A stretch of DNA of 64,000 nt from Holophaga sp. (GTDB lineage Bacteria > Acidobacteriota > Holophagae > Holophagales > Holophagaceae), in the NCBI GenBank assembly GCA_031292735.1, contig JARLGP010000066.1, positions 1 to 64,000 on the forward strand, written 5' to 3'. This document shows, in pieces, positions 43,351-54,644 of this stretch (positions are counted from its first letter, which is position 1; each line of letters starts with the position of its first letter). Below the pieces are notes generated by a model. It was not told where the DNA came from. It saw nothing but the letters and a program-made list of their open reading frames with translations, and searched no databases. The position numbers and the translations under genes were made by a program.

Positions 43351-45585
43351 CTAGATGAAGACCGGGGTCGGATTGAGGTCGGCCTCCCGCAGGGGCCGCT
43401 CCAGCCAGCCCATGGCCACCGGCACGTCGTACAGCCGGCCCGGCGCGAAGCGGGCCCAGAAGTGGCGAAGGCCGGGCACGATCACCTTGGCCACCGGCAT
43501 GCCGGCGTCCGCCCGGGTCAGGTCCAGCACCAGCATCTCCATGCCCCTGGCCTCCACCAGCCCCTGGCAGTGGCGGATATCGGCCAGCAGGTCGCCGCTG
43601 GCGGCGTTGGGGAAATCCTCCATCCGCCTGGCCGGAACCCGGGGATCGGGCACCAGGTAGGGCTGGTTTTCCAGGGTCGCGGTGCGCAGCCAGCGCAGCG
43701 TCTCCTCGTTGCCCAGCGGGGCCTGGGCCTCGGGCCCGACCCCGGCGACGAACTGGTTCAGCTCGGCGCAGGCGCGCAGCAGGGCGACGCCCGGGTCCAG
43801 GCTGCAGCCCAGGCCGAACAGCACCTGGCCATGGGTCTCCCGGCGGCAGGACAGGGCGGCGAAGGCGGGGATGCCCAGGTCGTGGGTGAGGTCCAGCACC
43901 CACAGGTCCCGGTCCAGGGTGACGTAGTGGGCCGCCAGGTCGGCGAAGTAGCTCTGGCCGAAGCTGGCCAGGTCCACCCCGGGCCTGGGCAGCCGGTTGT
44001 ACCACCAGATGGCGGTGGCATCCCGTTCCACCAGCTCCAGGAAGCCCTGGAGCACGGCCTCTTCCAGGTTGTTGCCGGCGGCGTTGCCGTTGGAGCAGGC
44101 GCGGCAGCACCGGGCCCGGGGTTCGGGGCTGGCCCCGGGGCCGGGGAAGTACAGGAACTGGGTGGGCAGCAGCTTCTCCCGCTCCCCGGTGAGGGACCAG
44201 ACCGGCGTCCACGGGAGCACCTGGTCCGGGTCCAGGGGCTCGGGCACCGAATTGAAGTGGGACCCGCGGGCATTCCACTGGTCCCGCTCCTGGAACTGCC
44301 GGTCGCTGAAGCCCATCACCGCGTTGGGGTGGATGGCGCCCTCGCCCAGCTCCCGGTAGCGGCCCAGGACCTGGAACTCCGTGCCGGTGTATTCGGTGGA
44401 ATAGCGCTCCAGGCTTTCGGCCAGGGCGCTGGCCTTGGCCTGGACCAGGGTGGGGCCCTTGCCGGCGCTGCGGTGCCGGAAGCTGACCTTGAAGCACTCC
44501 ATGCTGTCCACCGGGATGGCGCCGTTGGCGCCGCCCATGCAGACCTGGAACACCCCGCCGGTGCCGGGCGGGGGTTCCACCCGGGATACGATCCCGGCGA
44601 TGGGGCTCACCAGGTGGCCATATTTCTCCAGGGTCGCTTCGGGCGGGGCCACCCGGTGGCCGCTCCCTTCGGAGGGGGCGGCACGGCGGCCCACCAGGCG
44701 CACCGGCCCCGGGCGCCGCTGGGGCGGATCGCCGCAGATGGGGCAGGCGGGGTAGCGCACCAGCGCGTGGGTCTTGGAAACCCAGGTGCGGGTGTCCATG
44801 CTCAGCAGTTGGCCCTCCAGGTTGTGGGGGGCCCCGGCCAGGAACTTGGCGATCTCCACGGCGGCCAGGCCGCAGGCCGCCGCGACGGCCGCCGGAAGGG
44901 CCGCCACCGCGGTGGGCATGGGCTCCGGCCAGCCGTTCCGGCCGCGCAGGAATTCCTGCACCTGCTGGTTGCGCCGCAGCCGGTGCCGCAGGCAGCCGAA
45001 ACAGCCGGACGGCCCCGGGGAGCCCGGGAACAGGGGCCCGATCCAGAACTCCCGGCCCAGGGGCCGCAGCACCATCCAGGGCCGGCCGGCCTCCCGGGCC
45101 GCCCTGGCCCACTCCAGCAGGTCCCGGCGCAGGTAATCGTCGGTGACCGCCACCTCCAGGTCGGGATCCCCCGGGGTCAGGTCCAGCCCAGCCGCCTCCA
45201 GGCCGTGGAGCAGGGGCGCGGGATCCACGGACCCCGCGCCGCGCACCCGGACCCGGCCCGAGCGGAGGGCGGTCCAGGCAGGGCCCGGGTCCAATCCCAG
45301 GCCCGCCCAGAAGGCTTCCGACGGCGCGTCCAACCCCGGCACCTTGTCCGCGAGATGCCCCTTCTTTTCGAGGAATTCCAGGACGTAGTAGACTTCGGTC
45401 GGCTTCAAGGGGGCCAGCGCGGCCGCGATCTGCTCCGGCGTCCGGACGCCGTCCAGGAGGGGAAGCACCCGTTCGAACAGGGCTCCCTGAAGGGTCCAGG
45501 AACCCTCTTCGGATACCAGGATCATCCCCTCTCCGGGGACGATTCCTGCTTTGAGGTGCGCCTTGAGCGCGGGGTGTCGGAGCAT
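43351..45585 (-). CDS. Fused TOMM leader-binding/YcaO cyclodehydratase (C-D fusion)
   Basis: 744 residues. Residues 1-90 resemble the winged-helix leader-recognition (RRE) part; 90-300 is the E1-like/ocin-ThiF-type domain with a zinc tetrathiolate (CFGC at 195-198, CPIC at 281-284). Residues 320-744 are the YcaO domain with ATP-binding glutamates in LVQAKASALAESLERYSTEY and the NNLEEAVLQGFLELVERDA motif. It ends NPTPVFI, a proline-containing C-terminus as in active YcaO enzymes. It uses ATP to turn cysteines of the precursor peptide into thiazolines. It starts 32 bp after the precursor gene. Confidence 0.93.
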   Translation of the reverse strand: MLRHPALKAHLKAGIVPGEGMILVSEEGSWTLQGALFERVLPLLDGVRTPEQIAAALAPLKPTEVYYVLEFLEKKGHLADKVPGLDAPSEAFWAGLGLDPGPAWTALRSGRVRVRGAGSVDPAPLLHGLEAAGLDLTPGDPDLEVAVTDDYLRRDLLEWARAAREAGRPWMVLRPLGREFWIGPLFPGSPGPSGCFGCLRHRLRRNQQVQEFLRGRNGWPEPMPTAVAALPAAVAAACGLAAVEIAKFLAGAPHNLEGQLLSMDTRTWVSKTHALVRYPACPICGDPPQRRPGPVRLVGRRAAPSEGSGHRVAPPEATLEKYGHLVSPIAGIVSRVEPPPGTGGVFQVCMGGANGAIPVDSMECFKVSFRHRSAGKGPTLVQAKASALAESLERYSTEYTGTEFQVLGRYRELGEGAIHPNAVMGFSDRQFQERDQWNARGSHFNSVPEPLDPDQVLPWTPVWSLTGEREKLLPTQFLYFPGPGASPEPRARCCRACSNGNAAGNNLEEAVLQGFLELVERDATAIWWYNRLPRPGVDLASFGQSYFADLAAHYVTLDRDLWVLDLTHDLGIPAFAALSCRRETHGQVLFGLGCSLDPGVALLRACAELNQFVAGVGPEAQAPLGNEETLRWLRTATLENQPYLVPDPRVPARRMEDFPNAASGDLLADIRHCQGLVEARGMEMLVLDLTRADAGMPVAKVIVPGLRHFWARFAPGRLYDVPVAMGWLERPLREADLNPTPVFI

Positions 45586-45617
45586 CGTGGATCCTCAGAA
45601 GCGGCGTGCGGAACCAG

Positions 45618-45953
45618 TTACCAGCAGAGGCACAGACAGCCCCCGCCGCCGCCGCAGCCGCAACCGCCGCCGCACCTGCAGCCGCCACCACAACCGCCGC
45701 CGCAGGGGCCCGCCTCGCCGGAACCCTCCAGCGCCTCCCCGGCCAGGGCCATTTCCGGCACCCTCGGCAGCACCAGGTGGAACACCTTTTCCGAATTTTC
45801 CAGCACGTTCAAGGTCACCCCTTCGGGCACCTCGATGCCCTGGGATTCCAGGGCCGCCCTGGGGTCGGCCATCAGGGCCGCCTTGAATCCCTCGTCGGCC
45901 CAGGCTTTGGCAATGACGCGATCCGAACTATCAAGCAAAAGGGTACCGTTCAT
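45618..45953 (-). CDS. TOMM precursor peptide, NHLP leader with nine-Cys core
   Basis: 111 residues with AAGGAGG 6 bp before the ATG. Residues 10-68 match the nitrile-hydratase-like leader (NHLP) class: AKAWADEGFKAALMADPRAA, EGVTLNVLENSEKVFHLVLP. After a short Ala/Glu/Gly-rich hinge (68-82) comes a core of Gly and Cys with Cys at 84, 88, 92, 94, 98, 100, 106, 108 and 110 and a terminal Trp. The core has no Ser or Thr, so only thiazoles are expected. Cleavage probably falls in the hinge (after AG at 71-72 or AG at 81-82). It is first in the operon, before its cyclodehydratase and dehydrogenase. Confidence 0.92.
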   Translation of the reverse strand: MNGTLLLDSSDRVIAKAWADEGFKAALMADPRAALESQGIEVPEGVTLNVLENSEKVFHLVLPRVPEMALAGEALEGSGEAGPCGGGCGGGCRCGGGCGCGGGGGCLCLCW

Positions 45954-47795
<1,842 letters not shown>

Positions 47796-47850
47796 CCGCG
47801 GCGACCCTTCCGGGGCTGGGGGCAAAAAACCAGCACGGCCGATCATCCGT

Positions 47851-48567
47851 ATGTATGATTACCGGTGCAGAAAGCGAGGGGTTTTGCGCATCAAGGGTAT
47901 TGATCGTTCATCTACAGTCGACAAGGTCGTCGCCGCCTTGCGGCAGGCGATGTTCGACGGCGATCTGCCCCCCGGCGAAGCCCTGCGCGAGGTTCTGCTG
48001 TCCCAGAGCATCGGGGTGGCCCGCAGCACCATCCGGGAAGCGCTCCGGGTGCTGGCCACCAACGGGCTGGTGGCGCGCATGCCCAACCGGGGCCTGGCGG
48101 TCCGCCACCTGACCATCGCCGAGGTGGAGGACATCTTCACCGCCCGGCAGGTGCTGGAACGGGAGGCCGCCAAGGCCGCTGGGACCTGCCCCGAGGAGCG
48201 GCTCCAGGAATTCTCCCGGGCCTTCGACGCCTATGCGGACGCAGTGTCCAGGAACGACGCCTCGGCCTCCGCCAACGGCCACGTGGAGTTCCACACCGCC
48301 ATGGTGGGCCTCACCGGCAGCCGGCGCCTGGCCGAGACCGAGCGTTCGCTGCTGCGCGACCTGCAGCTGGTGATCGCCTCCATCGAGAAGAGCAGCGACG
48401 ACCAGCCCAAGGAGGTGGAGAAGCACCGCAAGCTCCTGCGCCTGTTCTGCGAACGCAACGTGGCGGAAGCCATCGAATGCCTGGAGGGCGACCTGGACCA
48501 CGCCAAGGCCTTCATTTGCCGGCACGCCATCGACGCGCCCAAGCCTCCGGTGGCGCTAGCCGGCTGA
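47851..48567 (+). CDS. GntR-family regulator, FadR subfamily (FCD domain)
   Basis: 238 residues. The winged helix spans about residues 20-90 (AMFDGDLPPGEALREVLLSQ, VARSTIREALRVLATNGLV), then the all-helical FCD effector domain (95-225) with FTARQVLEREAAK, HVEFHTAMVGLTGS and KHRKLLRLFCERNVAEAIECL. The FCD Asp/His metal-binding positions appear kept. It stands just upstream of, and co-oriented with, the ABC-importer/catabolic operon, and a FadR-type palindrome lies in that operon's promoter. The start is uncertain: the ATG at 47851 lacks a clear ribosome-binding site. Confidence 0.9.
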   Translation: MYDYRCRKRGVLRIKGIDRSSTVDKVVAALRQAMFDGDLPPGEALREVLLSQSIGVARSTIREALRVLATNGLVARMPNRGLAVRHLTIAEVEDIFTARQVLEREAAKAAGTCPEERLQEFSRAFDAYADAVSRNDASASANGHVEFHTAMVGLTGSRRLAETERSLLRDLQLVIASIEKSSDDQPKEVEKHRKLLRLFCERNVAEAIECLEGDLDHAKAFICRHAIDAPKPPVALAG

Positions 48568-48675
48568 CCGGCACCTTCTCTCGACCCCGGCGATTTCCCA
48601 GGAAACGCCAGGGTTTGCCGAGTTGAATCGGGGCCGCATCCGGGTGGAAATTTTCCTTGGCGCGGGGTTTTCGGC

Positions 48676-48705
48676 TTGTGGTTTTATGTCTGACAACACT
48701 ACAAT
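48676..48705 (+). promoter_or_regulatory. Promoter of the ABC-importer/catabolic operon
   Basis: TTGTGG at 48676-48681, an 18-bp spacer and TACAAT at 48700-48705. The putative GntR operator lies inside the spacer, a position suited to repression. Confidence 0.5.
48686..48696. promoter_or_regulatory. Putative FadR-type GntR operator
   Basis: ATGTCTGACAA, containing the palindrome TGTC-T-GACA. It fits the FadR-subfamily consensus TNGTNNNACNA at all but one fixed base. It lies in the spacer of the promoter of the operon next to the gntR gene. Confidence 0.55.
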
Positions 48706-48832
48706 CTTACACGGAGTATCCATTGAGCCTTGAAACCGTACGGCCATGGGGTGGCCGTTATAAGCATGATCCGGCCGGATCCACGGCCAAGCGCCGGGCC
48801 GGCCGCTGACCAGGATTTTCCAGGGAGCCCAC

Positions 48833-49723
48833 ATGAAGACGGAAGATCCCGACCAGATCATCCCCCTCAGGCATTACGGCCGCTGGATCTCCGGTGTGCT
48901 GGTGCTGGCCCTGCTGGCGCTGCTGGTCAGGGCCTTCGCCCAGGGCGAGATCGACTGGCCGGTGGTGGGGCAGTTCTTCATGGCCCCGGTGCTGCTCAAG
49001 GGGCTCTGCAACACCCTGCTCATCACCCTGCTGTCCATCACCATGGGGCTGGTCCTGGGGGTGGTGTTCGCGGTGATGCGGCTGTCCAAGAACCCGGTCA
49101 CCAACGCGGTGGCCAGCGGCTACATCTGGCTGTTCCGGGGCACCCCGGTCTACCTTCAGCTGCTGATTTGGTTCAATCTGGCCCTGGTGTTCCCCACCGT
49201 CAACCTGGGCTTCTACCAGGGCCGGATGGTGGACCTGATGACCCCGTTCCTGGCGGCGCTGCTGGGGCTGGGGATCAACGAGGGCGCCTACATGACGGAG
49301 ATCGTCCGGGGCGGCATCCTGTCGGTGGACCGGGGCCAGCTCGAGGCGGCCTCCTCCATCGGCATGACCCGGCTCATGTCCATGCGGCGGATCGTGCTGC
49401 CCCAGGCCATGCGGGTGGTGGTGCCCACCATCGGCAACGAGTTCATCGGCCTGCTGAAGACCTCCTCCCTGGCCAGCACCATCGCCTTCACCGAGCTGAT
49501 GCACCGGGCCCAGCTCATCTACTTCGTCAACGCCAAGGTGATCGAACTGCTGATCGTGGCGGCCGGCTGGTACCTGATCGTGGTCACCCTGTTCACCGTG
49601 ATCCAGAGCCGGGTGGAGCGCCGCTTCGGCCGGGGCCAGAGCCACGAGGAGCCGCCCACCTTCCTGGACCGGATCTGGCGGAACCTTTCCCTGCGCCGTA
49701 CCACCGGAGGTGGACTGAAATGA
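48833..49723 (+). CDS. Polar amino acid ABC transporter permease
   Basis: 296 residues with about five or six transmembrane helices. The HisM/GlnP-type loop reads [60 protein letters not shown], the EAA contact to the ATPase. The charged N-terminus and C-terminal tail extend beyond the usual 220 residues. A single permease gene implies a homodimer. The stop overlaps the ATPase start by 4 bp. Confidence 0.93.
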   Translation: MKTEDPDQIIPLRHYGRWISGVLVLALLALLVRAFAQGEIDWPVVGQFFMAPVLLKGLCNTLLITLLSITMGLVLGVVFAVMRLSKNPVTNAVASGYIWLFRGTPVYLQLLIWFNLALVFPTVNLGFYQGRMVDLMTPFLAALLGLGINEGAYMTEIVRGGILSVDRGQLEAASSIGMTRLMSMRRIVLPQAMRVVVPTIGNEFIGLLKTSSLASTIAFTELMHRAQLIYFVNAKVIELLIVAAGWYLIVVTLFTVIQSRVERRFGRGQSHEEPPTFLDRIWRNLSLRRTTGGGLK

Positions 49724-50490
49724 CCACTGCCCCCATGCTGCTGGCCCAGAACGTGCACAAGGCCTACGGCCGGCACGAGGTGTTGAAGGGGATCAACCTC
49801 CAGGTGGCCCCGGGCGAGGTGATGTGCATCCTCGGCCCCTCCGGCTCCGGCAAGAGCACCTTCCTGCGCTGCATCAACCACCTGGAGCACACCGACCGGG
49901 GCCGGATCTACGTGGACGGCGAACTGGTGGGCTGCCGGCTGAAGAACGGCCGGCTGCACGAACTGAAGGACCGGGAGATCTGCCAGGCCCGCACCAAGAT
50001 GGGCATGGTGTTCCAGCACTTCAACCTGTTCCCGCACATGACCGTGCTGGACAACCTCATCGAGGGCCCGGTGCGGGTCAAGCAGGAGGCCCGGGATTCC
50101 GCGGTGGAGCGCTCGCGCCGGCTGCTGGCCCAGGTAGGGCTGGCCCACAAGGAAGACGCCTACCCCCGCCAGCTCTCCGGCGGCCAGCAGCAGCGGGTGG
50201 CCATCGCCCGGGCCCTGGCCATGGAGCCCAAGCTGATGCTGTTCGACGAGCCCACCAGCGCGCTCGACCCGGAACTGGTGGGCGACGTGCTGGCGGTCAT
50301 GCAGGATCTGGCCAGGTCCGGAATGACCATGGTGGTGGTCACCCACGAGATCGGTTTCGCCCGGGGCGTGGCCCACAACGTGGTCTTCATCGACGGCGGG
50401 GTGGTGGTGGAGGCGGGCCCTCCCAGCGAGGTGCTGGACCACCCCAGCAACGAACGCACCCAAGCCTTCCTTTCCCGAGTGCCGGGATGA
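49720..50490 (+). CDS. Polar amino acid ABC transporter ATPase
   Basis: 256 residues of the GlnQ/HisP family. Walker A is [13 protein letters not shown], the Q-loop is in [14 protein letters not shown], the signature [15 protein letters not shown], Walker [15 protein letters not shown] and switch His in VVVVTHE. GGAGG lies before the ATG. It energises the permease and binding protein on either side. Confidence 0.95.
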   Translation: MTTAPMLLAQNVHKAYGRHEVLKGINLQVAPGEVMCILGPSGSGKSTFLRCINHLEHTDRGRIYVDGELVGCRLKNGRLHELKDREICQARTKMGMVFQHFNLFPHMTVLDNLIEGPVRVKQEARDSAVERSRRLLAQVGLAHKEDAYPRQLSGGQQQRVAIARALAMEPKLMLFDEPTSALDPELVGDVLAVMQDLARSGMTMVVVTHEIGFARGVAHNVVFIDGGVVVEAGPPSEVLDHPSNERTQAFLSRVPG

Positions 50491-50540
50491 CCGGTCCTCA
50501 CCACCCCCGGGCCCCAGGGCTCGCCACCAAAGGAGATCTC

Positions 50541-51389
50541 ATGAAGATCGCAGGCCTCACGGCCAGGATCACCTGTCTCGCTCTCTGCACGGCCTTCGGC
50601 GCCTTCGCGGCCAAGCCGGCCGCCATCCAGCTGCCCGCCGCCGTCGCGGCCAAGAAGCAGGTCACGGTGGGCGTCAACGGCATCTTCCCGCCCATGGAGT
50701 TCAAGAACCCCGGATCCGACACGCTGACCGGCTTCGACGTGGAACTGGCCCAGGCCATCGGCCAGACCCTCGGGGTCAAGGTGGTGTTCGACGACCAGAA
50801 GTTCGACCAGCTGCTCACCTCGGTCACCACCAACCGGGTGGACTTCGTGCTCTCCGGCCTCTCCAGCACCGCGGTGCGGCAGAAGACCTTCGACTTCATC
50901 GAGTACTTCACCTCCGGCACCCAGGCCTACACCACCCGTGAGCAGGCCAAGGGCATCAACAGCCTGGAATCCCTCAGCGGCAAGACCCTGGCGGTATCCG
51001 CCGCCACCGACTACCTCACCAACATCCAGAAATGGAGCAAGGAGAACCTGGAAGCCAAGGGCAAGCCCGGCATCACCATGCTCCCGGTGGATTCGGAAGC
51101 CACGGCCCGGCTGCAGATGGTGCAGGGACGCGCCCAGGCCTCGGCCATCAGCCCTGAAGTGTTCGGCTGGCTCGGCAAGCAGAACCCCGGCAAGTTCGTG
51201 GCCTTCGGCCCCATCCTGGCGCCCCGGCCCTACGGCATCTGCTTCAAGAAGGACAACGTGCAGCTGCGCAACGCGGTGCTGGCGGCCCTGAAGGAACTGG
51301 TCAAGAACGGCACCTACAACAAGATCCTGGCCAAGTGGGACCTCTCCCGCAGCGGCATGGAACCCCTGGTCAACGGCGTGAAGATGTAG
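50541..51389 (+). CDS. Amino acid ABC transporter periplasmic binding protein
   Basis: 282 residues with AAAGGAG upstream. A signal peptide (residues 1-23) precedes the SBP_bac_3 fold: [60 protein letters not shown]. It should bind a polar amino acid or derivative; the ligand cannot be read from sequence. The [10 protein letters not shown] and Ser/Arg positions are as in general amino acid binders. Confidence 0.93.
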   Translation: MKIAGLTARITCLALCTAFGAFAAKPAAIQLPAAVAAKKQVTVGVNGIFPPMEFKNPGSDTLTGFDVELAQAIGQTLGVKVVFDDQKFDQLLTSVTTNRVDFVLSGLSSTAVRQKTFDFIEYFTSGTQAYTTREQAKGINSLESLSGKTLAVSAATDYLTNIQKWSKENLEAKGKPGITMLPVDSEATARLQMVQGRAQASAISPEVFGWLGKQNPGKFVAFGPILAPRPYGICFKKDNVQLRNAVLAALKELVKNGTYNKILAKWDLSRSGMEPLVNGVKM

Positions 51390-51423
51390 CCCGCACCCCG
51401 GGCAGGCCTTTGGAGGAAGACGC

Positions 51424-52542
51424 ATGATGCAACCCGCGGACAGGCTCAGCAAGGTCGTTTCCGGGCCCATCCGGGCCATCGCCGAAGGGGCTCCCCCGGA
51501 CGCGGTACCCATGGGCCTGGGCGAACCGGGCTGGGCGCTGCCGGAGCCGGCCCTGGCGGCCTTGGCCCGGCAGCAGGGCCGCTGCGGCTACGGCCCCAAC
51601 GCCGGGCTGCCCGAACTGCAGGCGGCGGTGGCCTCCTACTACGGGGTGCAGACCCCGCAGGTGATGCTGGGCGCCGGCAGCCAGGCGGTGCTGTTCGCCC
51701 TGTTCCAGGCCTGGCTCAATCCGGGCGACGCGGTGCTGGTGCCCGATCCGGGCTTCGTGTCGTACCCGAACCTGGCCCGGCTGGCCGAAGCCGAGCCGGT
51801 GCGCTACCCCCTGGCCGCGGATTTCACCCTGGACGCCGCGGCCTTCCGGGCCGTGCTGGACCGGACCCCCGCGGCCAAGATGGCGGTGGTGAACCACCCG
51901 GGCAACCCCACCGGGGCCGGCACCTCCCGCCAGGCCCTGGCCGAAGTGGCCGAGGCCTGCGCCGCGCGCGGGATCCTGCTGCTCTCCGACGAAGTCTACC
52001 GGGAGCTGTGCCTGGGCCCCTGCGAGCCGTCGCTGCGCGAGGTGAGCGACACCGGACTGGTGCTCAGTTCCACCAGCAAGGCCTGGGGCGCCCCCGGGCT
52101 GCGGGTGGGCTGGGCCATCGGCGACCCGGCCTGGCTGGTGCCGGCGCGCCTGGTGCACGTGAACATGTCCACCACCCTGGCGCGGCCGGCCCAGCTGGCC
52201 GCCCTGGCGCTGCTGCAGGCGTCCGCCACGGTGCTGCCCGAAGGCCGCGAGCAGCTGCGGGTGCGCTGGGAGGCGTTCTCCGAGGCCTACACCGAGGCCT
52301 TCGGCCTGAGCCCGCGCCGGGCGGTGGGCGGGTTCTACCACTGGCAGCCCCTGCCCGCTTCGGCCCTGGCCGACCCCATGGCCTTCTGCCTTCGCCTGCG
52401 CGACGAAGGCCGGGTGGTGGTGGTGCCGGGCACGGCCTTCGGCCCGGGCGGCCGCGGCCACATCCGGCTCAGCTACGCCGGCGATCCGGTCCAGATCCGG
52501 GAGGGCGTCCGCCGCCTCGCCCCGTTCTGGCGCGAAGCCTGA
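51424..52542 (+). CDS. Class I/II PLP aminotransferase
   Basis: 372 residues. The PLP pocket shows [40 protein letters not shown] and the Schiff-base lysine in [16 protein letters not shown] near residue 222; the C-terminal Arg is in GHIRLSY. This is fold-type I, aspartate-aminotransferase-like. It probably removes the amino group of the imported compound as the first catabolic step. It lies 34 bp downstream of the binding-protein gene. Confidence 0.92.
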   Translation: MMQPADRLSKVVSGPIRAIAEGAPPDAVPMGLGEPGWALPEPALAALARQQGRCGYGPNAGLPELQAAVASYYGVQTPQVMLGAGSQAVLFALFQAWLNPGDAVLVPDPGFVSYPNLARLAEAEPVRYPLAADFTLDAAAFRAVLDRTPAAKMAVVNHPGNPTGAGTSRQALAEVAEACAARGILLLSDEVYRELCLGPCEPSLREVSDTGLVLSSTSKAWGAPGLRVGWAIGDPAWLVPARLVHVNMSTTLARPAQLAALALLQASATVLPEGREQLRVRWEAFSEAYTEAFGLSPRRAVGGFYHWQPLPASALADPMAFCLRLRDEGRVVVVPGTAFGPGGRGHIRLSYAGDPVQIREGVRRLAPFWREA

Positions 52543-52554
52543 AGGAGCACGCCA

Positions 52555-53667
52555 TTGGAACCCGATCTCTTCCTGCCCACGGAAAAAATGCGCCAGTGGG
52601 TCGCCGATCTCTGGCGCGCCGCGGGCAGTGAAGACGGGGAAGCGCGGCTGACCGCCGACCACCTGGTGGGCGCCAACCTGGCCGGCCACGATTCCCACGG
52701 GGTGGGCGTGCTGCCGGCCTACGTCCGCTCCCTGCGGGCCGGGGAGCTGCTGCTCAACCAGCGGCTTTCCCTCATCACCGATGCCGACACCCTGCTGGTG
52801 GTGGACGGCAACCGGGGGATGGGCCAGTCCATGGCGTTCCAGACCATGGAGCTGGCCATCGAGCGGGCCCGGAGCCACGGGGTGGCCATCGTCGGCCTGC
52901 GCAATTCGCACCACATCGGCCGGGTCGGCCACTGGGCCGAGCAGGCCATGGCCGCCGGCCTGGCCTCCATCCACTTCACCAACGTGGTGGGCCGCCCCCT
53001 GGTGGCGCCGTTCGGCGGCCTGCAGCGGCGGTTCGGCACCAACCCGTTCACCGTCGGCCTGCCGCGCCGGGACGGGCCGCCGATCCTGCTGGACTTCGCC
53101 TCCAGCGCCATCGCCCGGGGCAAGGTGGACGTGGCCTACAGCCGGCAGGAACCGGTGCCGGCCGGCGTGCTCATCGACCATGAAGGCAGGCCCACCACCA
53201 ACCCCGCGGTCATGGAGGAGGAGCCCCTGGGCGCGCTGCTCACCGCCGCCGGGCACAAGGGCTACGCCCTGGCCATGGTGTGCGACCTGCTGGGCAGCGC
53301 CCTGTTCGGCGGCTACGCCTCGCACCCGGACCGGTTCTGCAAGGCCGGGTTCTACAACAACATGCTCGCCGTCGTGTTCGACCCGGCCCGGCTGGGCGCC
53401 GGAGCCCATTTCGAGCGGGAAGCCAAGACCTTCATCGACTACGTGCAGTCGGCCCGGCGCACCGATCCGGAAGCGCCCATCGAGATTCCCGGCGACGCCG
53501 AACGGCGCTGCCGCCGGCAGCGGGCCCAGGCCCTGCCGCTGGACCCCGGCACGGTGCGCAGCCTGGACCAGGCGGCCGAAGCCATCAACACCCTGCGCGG
53601 CGCCACGCTGCCTCCGGCATCCTCGCTGATTGCGCCCGAACCCTTTGGAGGACAACACCCATGTTGA
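52555..53667 (+). CDS. Ldh_2-family NAD(P)-dependent oxidoreductase
   Basis: 370 residues from a TTG start with AAGGAG 8 bp upstream. It belongs to the malate/L-sulfolactate/ureidoglycolate/cyclic-imine reductase family: NLAGHDSHGVGVLPAYVRSL with the catalytic His near residue 46, SHGVAIVGLRNSHHIGRVGH near residue 110, and GHKGYALAMVCDLL. The family reduces 2-oxo acids or cyclic ketimines, which suits the product of the neighbouring aminotransferase. Its end overlaps the next gene by 7 bp. Confidence 0.88.
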   Translation: MEPDLFLPTEKMRQWVADLWRAAGSEDGEARLTADHLVGANLAGHDSHGVGVLPAYVRSLRAGELLLNQRLSLITDADTLLVVDGNRGMGQSMAFQTMELAIERARSHGVAIVGLRNSHHIGRVGHWAEQAMAAGLASIHFTNVVGRPLVAPFGGLQRRFGTNPFTVGLPRRDGPPILLDFASSAIARGKVDVAYSRQEPVPAGVLIDHEGRPTTNPAVMEEEPLGALLTAAGHKGYALAMVCDLLGSALFGGYASHPDRFCKAGFYNNMLAVVFDPARLGAGAHFEREAKTFIDYVQSARRTDPEAPIEIPGDAERRCRRQRAQALPLDPGTVRSLDQAAEAINTLRGATLPPASSLIAPEPFGGQHPC

Positions 53668-54644
53668 CCAGTGAACTTTATGCCCCCGGCAAGATCCGCC
53701 TGATCGAAGTGCCCGAGCCGGTATTGGCTCCGGCCCCGCCCGCGGGCGTTTCCGGGCAGATCCTGTTCCAGCCGGAAACCGCCTGCCTGTGCGGCTCCGA
53801 CCTGCCGTACTTCAATGGCACGGACGAAGATGTGATTGAACAGGGCCATTCCCTGCACGAGATGATCGGCACCATCGTCGCCACCAACGGCAGCAAGTGG
53901 CGGGTGGGCGACCGAGTGCTGGGGATGCCGGTGAAGCAGAAGGGCCTTTCCGAGCGGTTCGTCCTGAACGAGAACCGGGCCTCGGCGCTGGTGACCGGCC
54001 TGCCCGAAGAGCAGCTGCTGATGTCCCAGCCCCTGGGCACGGTGATCTACGCCCTGAAGAAGCTGCCCACCCTGCTGGACCAGGACGTGGTGGTGGTGGG
54101 CCAGGGGCCCATCGGCCAGCTCATGAACGCGTCCTTGAGGAACCTGGGGGCCCGGCACATCATCGGCATCGATCTCCTGGAGTCCCGGCTCGAGGTCGGC
54201 CTGCGGATGGGCGCCACGGAGACCGTGTGCAACGCCAAGTGCGACCCGGTGGCCGCCGTGAAGGAGATTCTCGGCGGGAGCCTGCCGGGCGTGGTCATCG
54301 AGTGCGTCGGGCACCAGGACCACCAGTTCAACCTCTGCATCGACCTGGTGCGGGATGGCGGCCGCCTGCTCTGCTTCGGGGTTCCGCCGCCGGTGCTGGA
54401 CGGGCTCCGCTGGCGCGACCTGTTCTTCAAGAACGCCACCGTGCACACCTCCATCGGCCCCGATTTCGACCGGGATTTCCCCCTGGCCATGAACTGGATC
54501 AAGGAAGGGCGCCTGGACGTGGCCCCGCTCATCACCCACGCCTTTCCGCTGGCCAGGGTGCAGGAGGCCTTCGAGCTGTTCCGGAACCGCACCGACGGGG
54601 TGCTCAAGGTGATCGTCAACTTCCCTTCCCGAAAGATGTCATGA
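53661..54644 (+). CDS. Zinc-type alcohol dehydrogenase-like (MDR) protein
   Basis: 327 residues with GGAGG 9 bp upstream. The N-terminal GroES-like domain keeps a catalytic-zinc motif (CLCGSDLPYFNG, then EQGHSLHEMIG), but the four-Cys structural zinc lobe is missing. The Rossmann domain has VVVGQGPIGQLMNASLRNLG. It is compact compared with the usual 340-370 residues. It would oxidise or reduce an intermediate of the operon's pathway. The stop overlaps the AroM-like start. Confidence 0.85.
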   Translation: MLTSELYAPGKIRLIEVPEPVLAPAPPAGVSGQILFQPETACLCGSDLPYFNGTDEDVIEQGHSLHEMIGTIVATNGSKWRVGDRVLGMPVKQKGLSERFVLNENRASALVTGLPEEQLLMSQPLGTVIYALKKLPTLLDQDVVVVGQGPIGQLMNASLRNLGARHIIGIDLLESRLEVGLRMGATETVCNAKCDPVAAVKEILGGSLPGVVIECVGHQDHQFNLCIDLVRDGGRLLCFGVPPPVLDGLRWRDLFFKNATVHTSIGPDFDRDFPLAMNWIKEGRLDVAPLITHAFPLARVQEAFELFRNRTDGVLKVIVNFPSRKMS

